Numbered from the stretch's first letter, positions 18,470 to 27,006 are shown. The stretch: DNA of 46,238 nt from Siphonobacter sp. SORGH_AS_0500 (GCF_002838835.1 NZ_NHPP01000029.1:1-46238), one strand, 5' to 3'. Program-made: numbers and translations. The notes: generated by a model from the letters alone, not told the origin.

Positions 18470-19570
18470 ATGTCTCTTAAAGTGCTGGTTCACAAGCATA
18501 TTCTTGACTTCCGGTTTGCTGCCGGCACGTCCAGGGGTACTCTTACCCAGCACACTGCCTATTACCTAAAGGTTTTCGATGAAGAAAATCCTTATGTTTT
18601 TGGCCTCGGGGAAGCTAGTCCACTGGTGGGTTTAAGTCCTGATTATGTCAATTTTGAACATACCCTGCATAAGGTATGTCAGGCATTTAATCGTTACGAA
18701 CTCGAAGTTTTTCACTGGAACCTTGATCTTATTCTTAGTCAGGTTATTGATCAGCGTTATCCTGCCATTCGTTTTGGCTTTGAAACGGCCCTGCGTGACT
18801 TGTTGAACGAAGGGAAACGGCAGGTTTTTAAAAATACTTTTTCTGAGGGTGAGCGGCAAATCCCAATCAATGGGTTAATCTGGATGGGTAAGAAGGACTG
18901 GATGCTGGAACAAATCGAGCAGAAGCTGGATGCTGGGTTCAAAACCATCAAAATGAAAGTCGGAGCGATTGATTTTGAACAGGAGCTGGAATGCCTGCAA
19001 TTCATTCGTCAACGGTATTCCGCCGATGACATCACGCTGCGAATTGATGCAAACGGAGCCTGGACCTCCGATGAAGCCATTGAAAAATTGAATCAACTGG
19101 CCGATCTCTCGATCCACTCCATTGAACAACCCATTCAGCCACGGCAGCCCGAAGCCATGGCCGATCTTTGCGAAAATTCCCCGATTCCCATTGCCCTCGA
19201 TGAAGAGCTGATTGGCGTTACTGACTACATGGATAAAATGCGGCTACTGAAGAAATTACAGCCGCCTTATATCATTCTGAAACCAACCTTGCTGGGTGGC
19301 TTTACGGCTTGTAAAGAGTGGATCGAAATTGCGAATCGTCTAAAGATTAAATGGTGGTTAACCTCCGCTCTGGAGTCCAACATCGGCCTGAATGCCATTG
19401 CCCAGTTTGCGGGTGAGTTCCAAAATACATTACCCCAAGGACTCGGAACGGGTAGTTTATATTTCAATAATATTCCTTCCCCCCTCCAGATTCAACGGGG
19501 TACTATCATTTCTGATCCCCAGCAGCTCTGGGATTACAGCATTTTTGAAAAGTCCTTTATTACCCAATAA
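18470..19570 (+). CDS. menC: o-Succinylbenzoate synthase (MenC)
   Basis: An enolase-superfamily protein of 366 aa. Catalytic and metal residues are seen in order: the KxK pair in TIKMKVG, the metal-binding Asp in LRIDANGAW, Glu in SIEQPI, Asp-Glu in ALDEEL, and the second Lys in IILKPTLLGG. The ending WWLTSALESNIGLNAIAQFAGEF is the MenC-type signature rather than that of the dipeptide epimerases. It dehydrates SHCHC to o-succinylbenzoate in menaquinone synthesis. It stands alone here, with its own promoter box. A dipeptide epimerase (same fold) is the main alternative. Confidence 0.88.
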   Translation: MSLKVLVHKHILDFRFAAGTSRGTLTQHTAYYLKVFDEENPYVFGLGEASPLVGLSPDYVNFEHTLHKVCQAFNRYELEVFHWNLDLILSQVIDQRYPAIRFGFETALRDLLNEGKRQVFKNTFSEGERQIPINGLIWMGKKDWMLEQIEQKLDAGFKTIKMKVGAIDFEQELECLQFIRQRYSADDITLRIDANGAWTSDEAIEKLNQLADLSIHSIEQPIQPRQPEAMADLCENSPIPIALDEELIGVTDYMDKMRLLKKLQPPYIILKPTLLGGFTACKEWIEIANRLKIKWWLTSALESNIGLNAIAQFAGEFQNTLPQGLGTGSLYFNNIPSPLQIQRGTIISDPQQLWDYSIFEKSFITQ

Positions 19571-19619
19571 ATAAGTCAAGACTGACGCGGCAATGATTCG
19601 TTTTTTCGTGAATTGCCTC

Positions 19620-19627
19620 TATTTTTG
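19620..19627 (+). promoter_or_regulatory. Bacteroidota -7 promoter box
   Basis: TATTTTTG matches TAnnTTTG and lies 31 nt before the ATG of the next gene, the same spacing as at menC. Confidence 0.5.
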
Positions 19628-19658
19628 CCCCGTCACTCTGATTTTTACACAAGACCTT

Positions 19659-20081
19659 ATGAACACTCAGGCACTAAACGATACTTTACTAAATCTGTTA
19701 TCGAAACGCTTTGCTCTTCGTGAGATGGGATACGATCATCCCGGATACGATGACGCCGAAGAAACGCTGGAAGCTCTGGAAGACGATTTTGTAGATGAAT
19801 ACGGTGACGAATTTGAAGGCATTCTTCAACGGGTGCACGCCAATTTCTGTCCAGACACCGACGTATTACTTCCAACGGCTTATTTACCCCGTACGCAATA
19901 CGAAAAAGTAATCAACGAGGAAACCGGACTGGAAGAATTTGAAATTGGCCCCGGCGATGGCGTTTGGGTTACGCTGAAAGACTTCCCGAATCTGGATGCA
20001 AAAATGGTTCTGTTACCTTCACCTCCACGTCTGGAAATTCTTTCTATGGGTGGTAGTCAGGAAGTATGGCGGGCCGAATAA
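19659..20081 (+). CDS. Conserved hypothetical acidic protein (140 aa)
   Basis: MNTQALNDTLLNLLSKRFALREMGYDHPGYDDAEETLEALEDDFVDEYGDEFEGILQRV... is a strongly acidic cytosolic protein with no recognised domain. ATG 19659 is chosen because the promoter box lies between it and the frame's earlier codons. The compact C-terminal half (GDGVWVTLKDFPNLDAKMVLLPSPPRLEILS) looks like a small beta domain. It is followed by a terminator, so it is monocistronic. Function unknown. Confidence 0.75.
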   Translation: MNTQALNDTLLNLLSKRFALREMGYDHPGYDDAEETLEALEDDFVDEYGDEFEGILQRVHANFCPDTDVLLPTAYLPRTQYEKVINEETGLEEFEIGPGDGVWVTLKDFPNLDAKMVLLPSPPRLEILSMGGSQEVWRAE

Positions 20082-20114
20082 TTTACTAATATTATCCGAA
20101 GGTACTTTTATATT

Positions 20115-20162
20115 AACTCTGTCAATGGTCTGATTTTGTTAGACTATTTGCAGAGTTTTTTG
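20115..20162 (+). terminator. Terminator after the acidic hypothetical gene
   Basis: AACTCTG pairs with CAGAGTT, with an inner GTCT/AGAC pair, followed by TTTTTG. Confidence 0.65.
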
Positions 20163-20226
20163 ATTTATACAAGGAGATTCGTACAGTTTTTTTGATATAG
20201 AGCTGATCCTTAGTTCTTTTGTATAG

Positions 20227-21120
20227 ATGAGAAAAGTACCGCCGATTAAGATGAGTACGCTCCGTGTCATTGTATTAGGGTTGATGGTAACAGGCTTGAC
20301 ACGTTCTCAACCAGAGCCGCCGCCCTTTATTTTTGAGTACGAGCAGTCCCATAGTATCCCTGCTGGAACTATAGACGAAGCCTCAGGCATGGCCGATAGC
20401 CGTTCGATGCCCGGGCACTTGTGGGTGCAGGAAGATGGCAATAACCCCAACCGTCTTTCATTAATCAACTACCGGGGCCAATTGAAAGGCCGGGTTGATT
20501 TACCGTTTCCCAACCGAGATTGGGAGGATATGGATCTTTTCTTCGACAAAAAGGATAGCACTAATTATATCTATCTGGCCGATACGGGCGATAATCTTCA
20601 GCAATATCCTGAATATTACATTTATCGCTTCAAAGAGCCTGAATCCGTTGATTCGAAAGTAGAGAAATACGACCGGATTGTTTTTTATTACCCGGAAGGC
20701 AGCCGAGATACGGAGGCCATTTTGATTGAGCCCAATACGCAGGACATTTACGTCATTACCAAAAGTCCAGGGCTTTCAAAATTGTATAAACTGGCTTATC
20801 CCCAGCAGTTTGAGAAGCCTATGCCGGCTATGTACATCTGCGATTTACCCATGTACATGATCACCAGCGGAGATTTCTCTGCGGACGGTAAGCAGATTAT
20901 CCTGAGAAATTATACCACGATGTATCTCTGGAATCGGGATGACGTGAACGAACCTATTCAGGACGTTATCTTTTCCAGTTACAAACTCATGCTACCCTAT
21001 GTCTTTGAACCTCAGGGAGAAGCGGTGTGTTTTGAAAAAAATGGTAAAGGGTATTTCACCTTAAGCGAAAAATTGAAGTACCTCCCCTCCCAGCTTTTCT
21101 ATTTTGCCCGAAAGAAATAA
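20227..21120 (+). CDS. Secreted protein, probable beta-propeller fold
   Basis: A 297-aa protein with an N-terminal signal (start ATG 20227 or 20251): STLRVIVLGLMVTGLTRSQP. Repeated 'Y.ADTGDN..Q', 'DTEAILIEPNTQDIYVITK' and 'SGDFSADGKQIILRNYTTMYLWNR' blocks resemble the blades of six-bladed propellers seen in SdiA-regulated and similar secreted proteins. The Asp-Gly-Asp turns suggest calcium or structural sites. No catalytic residues are recognised. It is probably periplasmic or secreted. It is followed by a strong terminator and then the hairpin-repeat cluster. Confidence 0.65.
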   Translation: MRKVPPIKMSTLRVIVLGLMVTGLTRSQPEPPPFIFEYEQSHSIPAGTIDEASGMADSRSMPGHLWVQEDGNNPNRLSLINYRGQLKGRVDLPFPNRDWEDMDLFFDKKDSTNYIYLADTGDNLQQYPEYYIYRFKEPESVDSKVEKYDRIVFYYPEGSRDTEAILIEPNTQDIYVITKSPGLSKLYKLAYPQQFEKPMPAMYICDLPMYMITSGDFSADGKQIILRNYTTMYLWNRDDVNEPIQDVIFSSYKLMLPYVFEPQGEAVCFEKNGKGYFTLSEKLKYLPSQLFYFARKK

Positions 21121-21127
21121 TCCTGTT

Positions 21128-21162
21128 AACAATCCCGAAGCAATGCTTCGGGATTGTTTGTT
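21128..21162 (+). terminator. Strong rho-independent terminator
   Basis: A 14-15-bp stem, AACAATCCCGAAGCA paired with TGCTTCGGGATTGTT, then TGTTTTC. It ends the propeller gene. Confidence 0.85.
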
Positions 21163-21185
21163 TTCTGCCAAGGAAATAAGATTTA

Positions 21186-21355
21186 AGACGCGACTTCATC
21201 GCGTCTGAGTAGAGGCGGCTTTGGTTACTCCTTCCATGGCTGGTGTCTGCACCAGCCATTATTAAAAGCCCGTGGTTGGTGTTCTCACCAACCACGGCGG
21301 ATCTTATCATTTAAATGATATTCATCTCCCGGCCAGACGCGATGAAGTCGCGTCT
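21186..21355. repeat. Hairpin-repeat cluster (REP/MITE-like)
   Basis: Four hairpins in 170 bp: AGACGCGA-CTTCA-TCGCGTCT (21186-21206), ATGGCTGGTG-TCTG-CACCAGCCAT (21236-21259), CCGTGGTTGGTG-TTCT-CACCAACCACGG (21270-21297) and AGACGCGA-TGAAG-TCGCGTCT (21335-21355). The first and last are exact reverse complements, so the whole is an imperfect inverted repeat. It lies between convergent genes and contains no ORF of note. This is typical of non-autonomous intergenic repeats. Confidence 0.8.
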
Positions 21356-21369
21356 CTACCTTTTAAACC

Positions 21370-22371
21370 TTACAATCCATAAAAAGAACGGATAAAAGCG
21401 TTCACTTTTTCCGATTCGCAGGAGGTGGCCAAGTGCCCGCAGTTACCCGTCAACTCGACTAGCGGAGCTTTCGCAAACTTTGCAAATTCCATCGCTGAAG
21501 CCGGGTTAACCATGTGATCCTGCGTAGCAACAATAATCATCATTTTTGCCTTTACTGCTTTCGCCGTTTCCTCCAGTGATTTTCCCTGCGTTACATCCTG
21601 CGTCAGCATGGCCCGAATCTGGCTGGCCCAGTTGTAAGGATTAATGACATCCTGATTTTTTTCTACGCCTTCGATATAGCTTATGGCCTCTGTCAGAGGT
21701 CGTTTTTTCTGACTATACTCAGGCGTCAATAAGTTTAGTTCGTGAATGAGACCTGTCGTTTTCATGGCTTCGCGGCTGTAATGACCCCGTTCCAGCGTAC
21801 GTAATTCCAGATTCCAGAAAAGTACATCGTAACTCGATTGCCGCGGCGTTCCAACAATGGGTACCACGCGATCCATAAAATCCGGGTAGCTTACTGCCCA
21901 TTGATACGACTGCATGCCTCCCATCGAAACACCCATTACTGCGTATAGATGGGGCAGTTTCAGTTGCTTCGCCACTAATTCATGCTGGCTATTCACCATG
22001 TCTCGAATCGTGAACAGCGGGAATTTATCATTCAATTGTTTCGGGGAATTAGAGGGCGAAGAGGATACACCGTTACCAATGGCATCTACGGTAATCACAA
22101 AGAAATGAGTGCTGTCGGCCATACTTCCGGGACTAGCCATGCCTTTAAGATTCTCACTAACTCCTCCAAACCAGGTGAGAATTAGAATCGCATTGCTTTT
22201 CTGAGCATTCAGCTTTCCGAAGGTTCGGTACCCCACTTTACAGTCTTGAATAACCTGACCATTTTCCAATTTGAAATCACCCAGATTAGCAAATTTCTGC
22301 TGAGCCCGACTAGTCAGTATTCCCGCACAAAATGCTAGTAATGTGAGAAGGTATGAAGGTTTAGATAACAT
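21370..22371 (-). CDS. Exported alpha/beta hydrolase of the homoserine O-acetyltransferase (MetX) fold
   Basis: The signal peptide YLLTLLAFCAGILTSRAQQ precedes an alpha/beta-hydrolase: GYRTFGKLNAQKSNAIL, GVSMGGMQSYQWA (nucleophile Ser), ATQDHMVNPASAMEF (Asp) and GNCGHLATSCE (His). The layout and the YRTFG/GMQ elements are those of the MetX acetyltransferase family, but a cytosolic methionine enzyme would not carry a signal peptide. It is therefore more likely a periplasmic esterase or acyltransferase. At 333 aa it is near MetX size. The RBBP9-type hydrolase follows upstream on the same strand. The substrate is unknown. Confidence 0.8.
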   Translation of the reverse strand: MLSKPSYLLTLLAFCAGILTSRAQQKFANLGDFKLENGQVIQDCKVGYRTFGKLNAQKSNAILILTWFGGVSENLKGMASPGSMADSTHFFVITVDAIGNGVSSSPSNSPKQLNDKFPLFTIRDMVNSQHELVAKQLKLPHLYAVMGVSMGGMQSYQWAVSYPDFMDRVVPIVGTPRQSSYDVLFWNLELRTLERGHYSREAMKTTGLIHELNLLTPEYSQKKRPLTEAISYIEGVEKNQDVINPYNWASQIRAMLTQDVTQGKSLEETAKAVKAKMMIIVATQDHMVNPASAMEFAKFAKAPLVELTGNCGHLATSCESEKVNAFIRSFYGL

Positions 22372-22427
22372 TAGATTGATGTCTGAGAATCCTTTAATCG
22401 AAGAAATATTAACTAGGCACGCGGCTA

Positions 22428-22976
22428 CTACTTCATGGATAATCCGCTCAATTTCTTCAACAACTCAATTCCATCCAGCCAGGGACCGTAGCCAGAAGCC
22501 ACGTTTATATGCCCGGCATCGGGTAGCCAAACCAGCTCTGAACCCCACGAATCGGCGAAAAGCTGAGCCCTTTCGGGAGTTACATAATAATCGTTAGTAC
22601 TTGCTACGACAAGTGATGGAAAAGGTAACGTGGATAAAGGCATGGGTACAAAACCCGTAGTTCCTTCGGGATAGGTAGTGGCTTCCGTATCGCTGGGAGC
22701 CACCAGTAACGCTCCTTTGATGGGACGCTTGTATTTTTCAGCCCAGTACGCAATCGTTACGCAGGCCAGGCTGTGTCCCACCAGTAGTACTTCTGAACTA
22801 CCAGCTTTGAATACCATTTCATCTAATACCTCTACCCAATCCGTTCGCTCTGGCGTGTCCCAGTTTTCCTGCTCAATTCGACGAAAGCCATACTGCTTCT
22901 GCCAAAGTGTTTGCCAGTGGCCCTCCCCGGAATTACCCAAACCCGGAAGAATCATAACTTTCGATTGAAACGGCAT
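22428..22976 (-). CDS. RBBP9/YdeN-type serine hydrolase
   Basis: Starting at ATG 22976: MPFQSKVMILPGLGNSGEGHWQTLWQ, then VLLVGHSLACVTIAYWAE (nucleophile Ser), VVASTNDYYVTPERAQLFA (Asp) and LPDAGHINVASGYGPW (His). This is the full signature set of the RBBP9 (DUF1234-like, YdeN) family; ~182 aa matches family length. An upstream in-frame ATG at 23093 would add an unlikely 39-residue leader through repeat-like DNA, so I reject it. It is cytosolic and its substrate is unknown. Confidence 0.9.
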   Translation of the reverse strand: MPFQSKVMILPGLGNSGEGHWQTLWQKQYGFRRIEQENWDTPERTDWVEVLDEMVFKAGSSEVLLVGHSLACVTIAYWAEKYKRPIKGALLVAPSDTEATTYPEGTTGFVPMPLSTLPFPSLVVASTNDYYVTPERAQLFADSWGSELVWLPDAGHINVASGYGPWLDGIELLKKLSGLSMK

Positions 22977-23113
22977 CGTGCAATGAGTTTGAAAGTAATT
23001 TGAGATTTGATGATGTTTGAGGGAGATAGATGAAGCTTGAGAGGGTTTGATTCTGTTTGAAAGGTTTGATCGAAACGTTTTATAACCGCTCAACCTATAG
23101 CATACTACGTTAT

Positions 23114-23130
23114 ATCAAACCTTCTCAAAC
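23114..23130. repeat. Inverted repeat, left copy flanking lysA
   Basis: ATCAAACCTTCTCAAAC; its perfect 17-bp reverse complement lies at 24452-24468 on the other side of lysA. More TTTGA-type units surround both copies (23039-23072 and 24587-24612). Confidence 0.7.
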
Positions 23131-23150
23131 TCAATCAAACCTAGTCTATT

Positions 23151-24386
23151 CTATACATCAATTTCAACCTGATTTCTCAGAATATCGTCCATAGTCTCGC
23201 GTTGGCGAATGAGGTGGGCTTCTCCGTTCAGAATTAATATTTCTGCCGGACGAAAACGGCTGTTATATTGACTACTCATCGCGAAACCGTAAGCTCCGGC
23301 ATTGAGTAAGACCAGAATGTCACCCGCCGTAACTTTATTCAAGGGGCGACCTAAAGCGAAGTTGTCAGTCTCGCAGATGTAACCTACTACATCATACGTT
23401 TCCTGCACACTGGCGTCAGGATTTGACGCATTTACAATGTGATGATACGCATCGTACATCATGGGACGAATCAGGTGATTCAGCCCAGAATCTACGCCTA
23501 CAAACGTACGGCCAGGGGCTTGTTTCACGACATTGGCCCGAACTAGCAAGTAACCGCATTCGCTGACCAGGTATTTACCCGGCTCAAACCAAAGTTGGAG
23601 TTTACGACCGTATCGTTCGCAGAATTGCTGGAAAAAGCCCGATAACTCTTTGCCGAAGCTTTCCATATCCGTTGTATAATCGCCCTCTTTGTAGGCCACT
23701 TTGAAACCACCACCGAGGTCGATGCATTGCAAATCAGGGAAGGCCATGGCAAACTCAAAAATCCGGCTGGCGGCTTCAATGAATGCGGAAGCTTCTTTCA
23801 CATCCGAACCCGTATGCTGGTGCAATCCCACGATTTTCAGGTCGTATTTTTCAACCAAAGCCAGAATTTCTGCCTGCTGACGAATGTCAATACCGAATTT
23901 GGAACCTTCGTGAGCCGTCATGATTTTCGCATTTCCCCCCGCCGCGACGTTGGGCTTAATGCGAATCATACAGGGTTTGGAAGAACCGTATTTTTGTCCA
24001 AATTTTTCGAGGACATCAAGATTATCGAGGTTCACAAAAGCTCCATTTTCTACGGCAAATTCGATTTCCTCAAAATCAACCCCACTGGGCGTAAAGTTAA
24101 TCTGGCTACCGGAATACCCAGCCCGTAGGCCAATCTGCAATTCCTGAGGCGATACCACGTCCAGCTCTACGCCGTGTTTACGCATCAGCTTGAGTACGGA
24201 AATAGAAGTTAATGCTTTACAGGCATACTTGATTTTCAGGTCAATACCTACAAATGCCTGTTGTAATTGTTGAATCTGTTGTACGATTTTTTCGCCATCG
24301 TACACATAAAGCGGCGTGCCGAACTGGGCGGCAAGATCAGTAACTTTCTGATTCTGTATGTAATAAGAGCCTTCTCGAACTTGCAT
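23151..24386 (-). CDS. lysA: Diaminopimelate decarboxylase LysA
   Basis: LysA converts meso-diaminopimelate to lysine using PLP. Key residues are visible: the PLP lysine in IKYACKALTS, HQHTGSD, the phosphate-binding GGGF of DLGGGFKVAY, FEPGKYLV, and the decarboxylase-specific CETDNF with GAYGFAMSSQYNSR near the C-terminus. At 411 aa it has the usual length. The start is ATG 24386. It stands alone between inverted repeats. It is convergent with nothing downstream on its strand for ~175 bp. An ornithine/arginine decarboxylase is excluded by the CETDNF/GAYG pattern typical of LysA. Confidence 0.95.
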   Translation of the reverse strand: MQVREGSYYIQNQKVTDLAAQFGTPLYVYDGEKIVQQIQQLQQAFVGIDLKIKYACKALTSISVLKLMRKHGVELDVVSPQELQIGLRAGYSGSQINFTPSGVDFEEIEFAVENGAFVNLDNLDVLEKFGQKYGSSKPCMIRIKPNVAAGGNAKIMTAHEGSKFGIDIRQQAEILALVEKYDLKIVGLHQHTGSDVKEASAFIEAASRIFEFAMAFPDLQCIDLGGGFKVAYKEGDYTTDMESFGKELSGFFQQFCERYGRKLQLWFEPGKYLVSECGYLLVRANVVKQAPGRTFVGVDSGLNHLIRPMMYDAYHHIVNASNPDASVQETYDVVGYICETDNFALGRPLNKVTAGDILVLLNAGAYGFAMSSQYNSRFRPAEILILNGEAHLIRQRETMDDILRNQVEIDV

Positions 24387-24451
24387 GGGGAAGTATTAAA
24401 TAAAGTTGCAAATTGGCAGAAAACCATGTATTTATCAAATCTGTCTGGATG

Positions 24452-24468
24452 GTTTGAGAAGGTTTGAT
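24452..24468. repeat. Inverted repeat, right copy flanking lysA
   Basis: GTTTGAGAAGGTTTGAT, the perfect reverse complement of 23114-23130. Confidence 0.7.
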
Positions 24469-24500
24469 TTTAGTTGGAGTCCGTTTGAAGAGCTAAACCA

Positions 24501-24536
24501 CTGCCAGCGTGGCCCGGCCCGCTTTTTCGCTGGCAG
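24501..24536. other. GC-rich inverted repeat between lysA and the PhoD gene
   Basis: CTGCCAGCG pairs with CGCTGGCAG around an 18-nt loop holding CTTTTT. It lies in the divergent intergenic region (24387-24695, 309 bp), which otherwise holds the TTTGA repeats and the PhoD promoter. It could be an operator or attenuator-like hairpin. Confidence 0.4.
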
Positions 24537-24616
24537 CAATTCTTTGGTATGAAAATGCCGTCTGCCAATTAAAATAATTGATTCAAACAAAACTCAAACC
24601 TCCTCAAACTTCTCCT

Positions 24617-24644
24617 TTGTAATTTAGCATAACCCCTAATTTTG
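24617..24644 (+). promoter_or_regulatory. Promoter of the PhoD-type gene
   Basis: TTG at 24617-24619, 17 nt spacer, then TAATTTTG (24637-24644). This is a full match to the Bacteroidota -33/-7 arrangement, 51 nt before the ATG. Confidence 0.6.
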
Positions 24645-24695
24645 TAGCCAGCAAGTCAACGAGCTATTCTTCATTAAAATTTAATACTTGTTCTT

Positions 24696-26021
24696 ATGCA
24701 GAAATCGATACGATTCTGGTTGTTAAGTCTTCTTTCCTGTTTCCTCCTGCAAGCTCAGGCTCAGCTCAAAAGTGGCCCTATGCTGGGCTACTCCGATTAC
24801 ATGGAAGTAATGCTTTGGGCTCAGACTCAGAAGCCCGCTAAAGTGAAAATTGTCTATTGGGAAGTAGGCCAACCCGGTCATAAACGTTCAACGGATGAAG
24901 TTACTACCGAGAAAACGACCGCATACATTGCCCGTATGTACGCCGACCAGGTAGAACCCGGCAAAAAATACGATTATGAAATCTGGGTGGATGGCAAAAA
25001 AGTAGCCCGCCCCTACGCTCTTCAGTTTCAGACACAGAAACTTTGGCAATTCCGCACCGACCCTCCGGCTTTTAGCTTTGCTTTCGGAAGTTGTGCGTAT
25101 TTAGGCGAACCTGAATACGATCGACCTGGTACGCCTTACGGTCAGCAATACGAGATTTTTACTAAAATTGACAGCTTGAAACCCGACTTCATGGTTTGGG
25201 GCGGTGACAACAATTATTACCGCGAAGTAGACTGGAATACCCGCACGGGCATGCTCCGCCGGATGACGCACGGTCGGGCTTTCCCTCAGTTACAGTCGCT
25301 GATGGCTCATACCCACCATTACGCCATTTGGGATGACCATGACTACGGCCCGAACGATGCTGACCGTAGTTACTGGATGAAACGGGATGCTCTGGATATT
25401 TTTAAGCTTTTTTGGGGTAACCCTAACTATACCTTTGAAAAAGAAGGCATTACCAGTACGTTTCAGTGGGGAGATTGCCAGTTTTTCATGCTGGATGATC
25501 GTTGGTGGAGAGCTCCTAATGATCTGGAAGGAAAGAATAAAGATTACCTCGGCAAGCAACAGCTAGACTGGTTAATCGACGCTCTTCGGTTCAGTCAGGC
25601 GACTTTCAAATTTGTTGTTTGCGGAGGTCAGGTAATTAATCCAACGGCTCAATTTGAAAATTATTCGGTATACGCTGAAGAACGGGAAGAGTTACTGAAA
25701 CGCATTACCGAGCAGAAAATTTCAGGAGTAGTATTCCTTTCGGGCGACCGCCACCACACGGCAGTACACAAACTAGAGCGTTCGAAAGCCTATCCTTTCT
25801 ACGATTTCACCATTTCGCCGTTTACCTCGGGCCCAGCCCGTCAGACGAAGGAAGAAGCGGTTGCTCCTACTTTATTACCCGAAACAGTTTTACAGGAACG
25901 TAACTTCGCAGTCATGTCCCTCTCCGGCTCTCGGATTGAACGGGTATTAACCGTAAAAACCTACAACACCCGCGGCGAACTGAAATGGACGAAGGAAGTG
26001 AAGGCCAGCGAATTGAAGTAG
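24696..26021 (+). CDS. PhoD-like alkaline phosphatase/phosphodiesterase, exported
   Basis: The signal peptide is IRFWLLSLLSCFLLQAQAQL. An N-terminal Ig-like domain (PMLGYSDYMEVMLWAQTQKPAKVKI) precedes a PhoD-type metallophosphatase domain: FAFGSCAYLG (first metal site), DFMVWGGDNNYYRE, YAIWDDHDYGPND (the DDHD pair), KFVVCGGQVINP and VVFLSGDRHHTAV (last metal-binding His pair). It is a periplasmic or surface enzyme for phosphate release from phosphodiesters or phosphomonoesters. At 441 aa it has the usual length. It has its own promoter and a strong terminator. Confidence 0.92.
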   Translation: MQKSIRFWLLSLLSCFLLQAQAQLKSGPMLGYSDYMEVMLWAQTQKPAKVKIVYWEVGQPGHKRSTDEVTTEKTTAYIARMYADQVEPGKKYDYEIWVDGKKVARPYALQFQTQKLWQFRTDPPAFSFAFGSCAYLGEPEYDRPGTPYGQQYEIFTKIDSLKPDFMVWGGDNNYYREVDWNTRTGMLRRMTHGRAFPQLQSLMAHTHHYAIWDDHDYGPNDADRSYWMKRDALDIFKLFWGNPNYTFEKEGITSTFQWGDCQFFMLDDRWWRAPNDLEGKNKDYLGKQQLDWLIDALRFSQATFKFVVCGGQVINPTAQFENYSVYAEEREELLKRITEQKISGVVFLSGDRHHTAVHKLERSKAYPFYDFTISPFTSGPARQTKEEAVAPTLLPETVLQERNFAVMSLSGSRIERVLTVKTYNTRGELKWTKEVKASELK

Positions 26022-26052
26022 GTTTCCGTTAAGAGTTTTTTTTCAGTTATTG

Positions 26053-26090
26053 ACGGCCCAAAAGTTTGATACTTTTGGGCCGTTTTTTTA
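26053..26090 (+). terminator. Strong rho-independent terminator after the PhoD gene
   Basis: ACGGCCCAAAAGT pairs perfectly with ACTTTTGGGCCGT (5-nt loop) and is followed by T7. Confidence 0.92.
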
Positions 26091-26301
26091 AACGTAATTT
26101 TCAGCCCCAGAGGAGTTAAACACAGCTACTACAGTCTGGTGAAATTAAATAATGATTCTAAATTTTACCCAAACTCAACTAGTGCAAGATTTCTCTCTTG
26201 TACTTACCACTTCGGAAGGTTCCTACCTTCCATAATACGAAAACTAAGCAAATAGAAACGGGTAGAACAGCCCTTCTATTCCCAAAATCTGATTCATCAC
26301 T

Positions 26302-26811
26302 ATGCAATACCTCGACATCATCGGGCGATCTTTAGCCGTTTACCTTTTTATTATTGCGGCAATCCGGCTGTTTGGCAAAAAAGAGCTGGCTCAGTTATCC
26401 ATTGTCGATCTGGTATTTATCTTACTGATTTCCAATTCAGTACAAAACGCCATGGTGGGTTCGGATACGAGCTTACCCGGTGGAATCATTGCGGCGGGTG
26501 CTTTATTTCTGGGTAACCTGATTCTGAAACGGATTATCTACAAGAATCAGCAGTTTAGCCATTTTCTACAGGGCGAACCCATTATGCTGATTTACAAAGG
26601 CAAGGTGAAAGACAAAAACCTGACTCGGGCCGAGATTAGCGTAAACGAACTAGAGGCCGCCGTCCGCGAACATGGCGTTCTTAACCTGAAAGATGTCGAT
26701 CTGGCGGTATTGGAAGTAGATGGAAACATCAGTGTTATGTCGAATGATTTTCAGAAAAAAACGTCCCGAAGACATAAGAGTCACCGTTCGTTAAATAATC
26801 CAATGTCTTAA
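26302..26811 (+). CDS. DUF421/YetF-family membrane protein
   Basis: Three N-terminal TM helices (IIGRSLAVYLFIIAAIRLFG, LSIVDLVFILLISNSVQNAMVG, GGIIAAGALFLGNLIL) carry the family motif RLFGKKELAQLSIVDLVF. A cytosolic domain follows with EPIMLIYKGKV, LTRAEISVNELEAAVREHGV and VDLAVLEVDGNISV, the YetF C-terminal fold. At 169 aa it is a short but complete member. Family members affect envelope stress and sporulation-related traits; the biochemical role is unknown. It is preceded by a 280-bp gap (26022-26301) holding only the PhoD terminator. Confidence 0.9.
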   Translation: MQYLDIIGRSLAVYLFIIAAIRLFGKKELAQLSIVDLVFILLISNSVQNAMVGSDTSLPGGIIAAGALFLGNLILKRIIYKNQQFSHFLQGEPIMLIYKGKVKDKNLTRAEISVNELEAAVREHGVLNLKDVDLAVLEVDGNISVMSNDFQKKTSRRHKSHRSLNNPMS

Positions 26812-26820
26812 AAACAAAGA

Positions 26821-26848
26821 ACTTATCCCTTGCACGATAAGCTTTTTG
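26821..26848 (+). terminator. Probable terminator after the YetF-family gene
   Basis: CTTATC / GATAAG stem with an 8-nt loop, then CTTTTTG. Weak but well placed. Confidence 0.45.
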
Positions 26849-26862
26849 TTATCCAGGCACCA

Positions 26863-27006
26863 CCCGCTGTCGCTCGGCTCTGTCCGAGGGTATGTAATCC
26901 TGTTTTTGCTTGGGAAAGGTGTTCTCTGATCATCTACTAGCTCGCATCCTACCGGCCAGAGGCCTACCGTTAGGTAGTTACTCGGCTAGAGCCGAGCGAC
27001 TGCGGG
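26863..27006. repeat. MITE-like element with ~28-bp imperfect terminal inverted repeats
   Basis: The ends CCCGCTGTCGCTCGGCTC... (26863-26890) and the reverse complement of 26979-27006 (CCCGCAGTCGCTCGGCTC...) match over about 28 bp with a few mismatches. Each end also forms its own small hairpin (CTCGG/CCGAG). The ~144-bp element holds no gene and fills most of the 26812-27136 gap. Confidence 0.65.
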
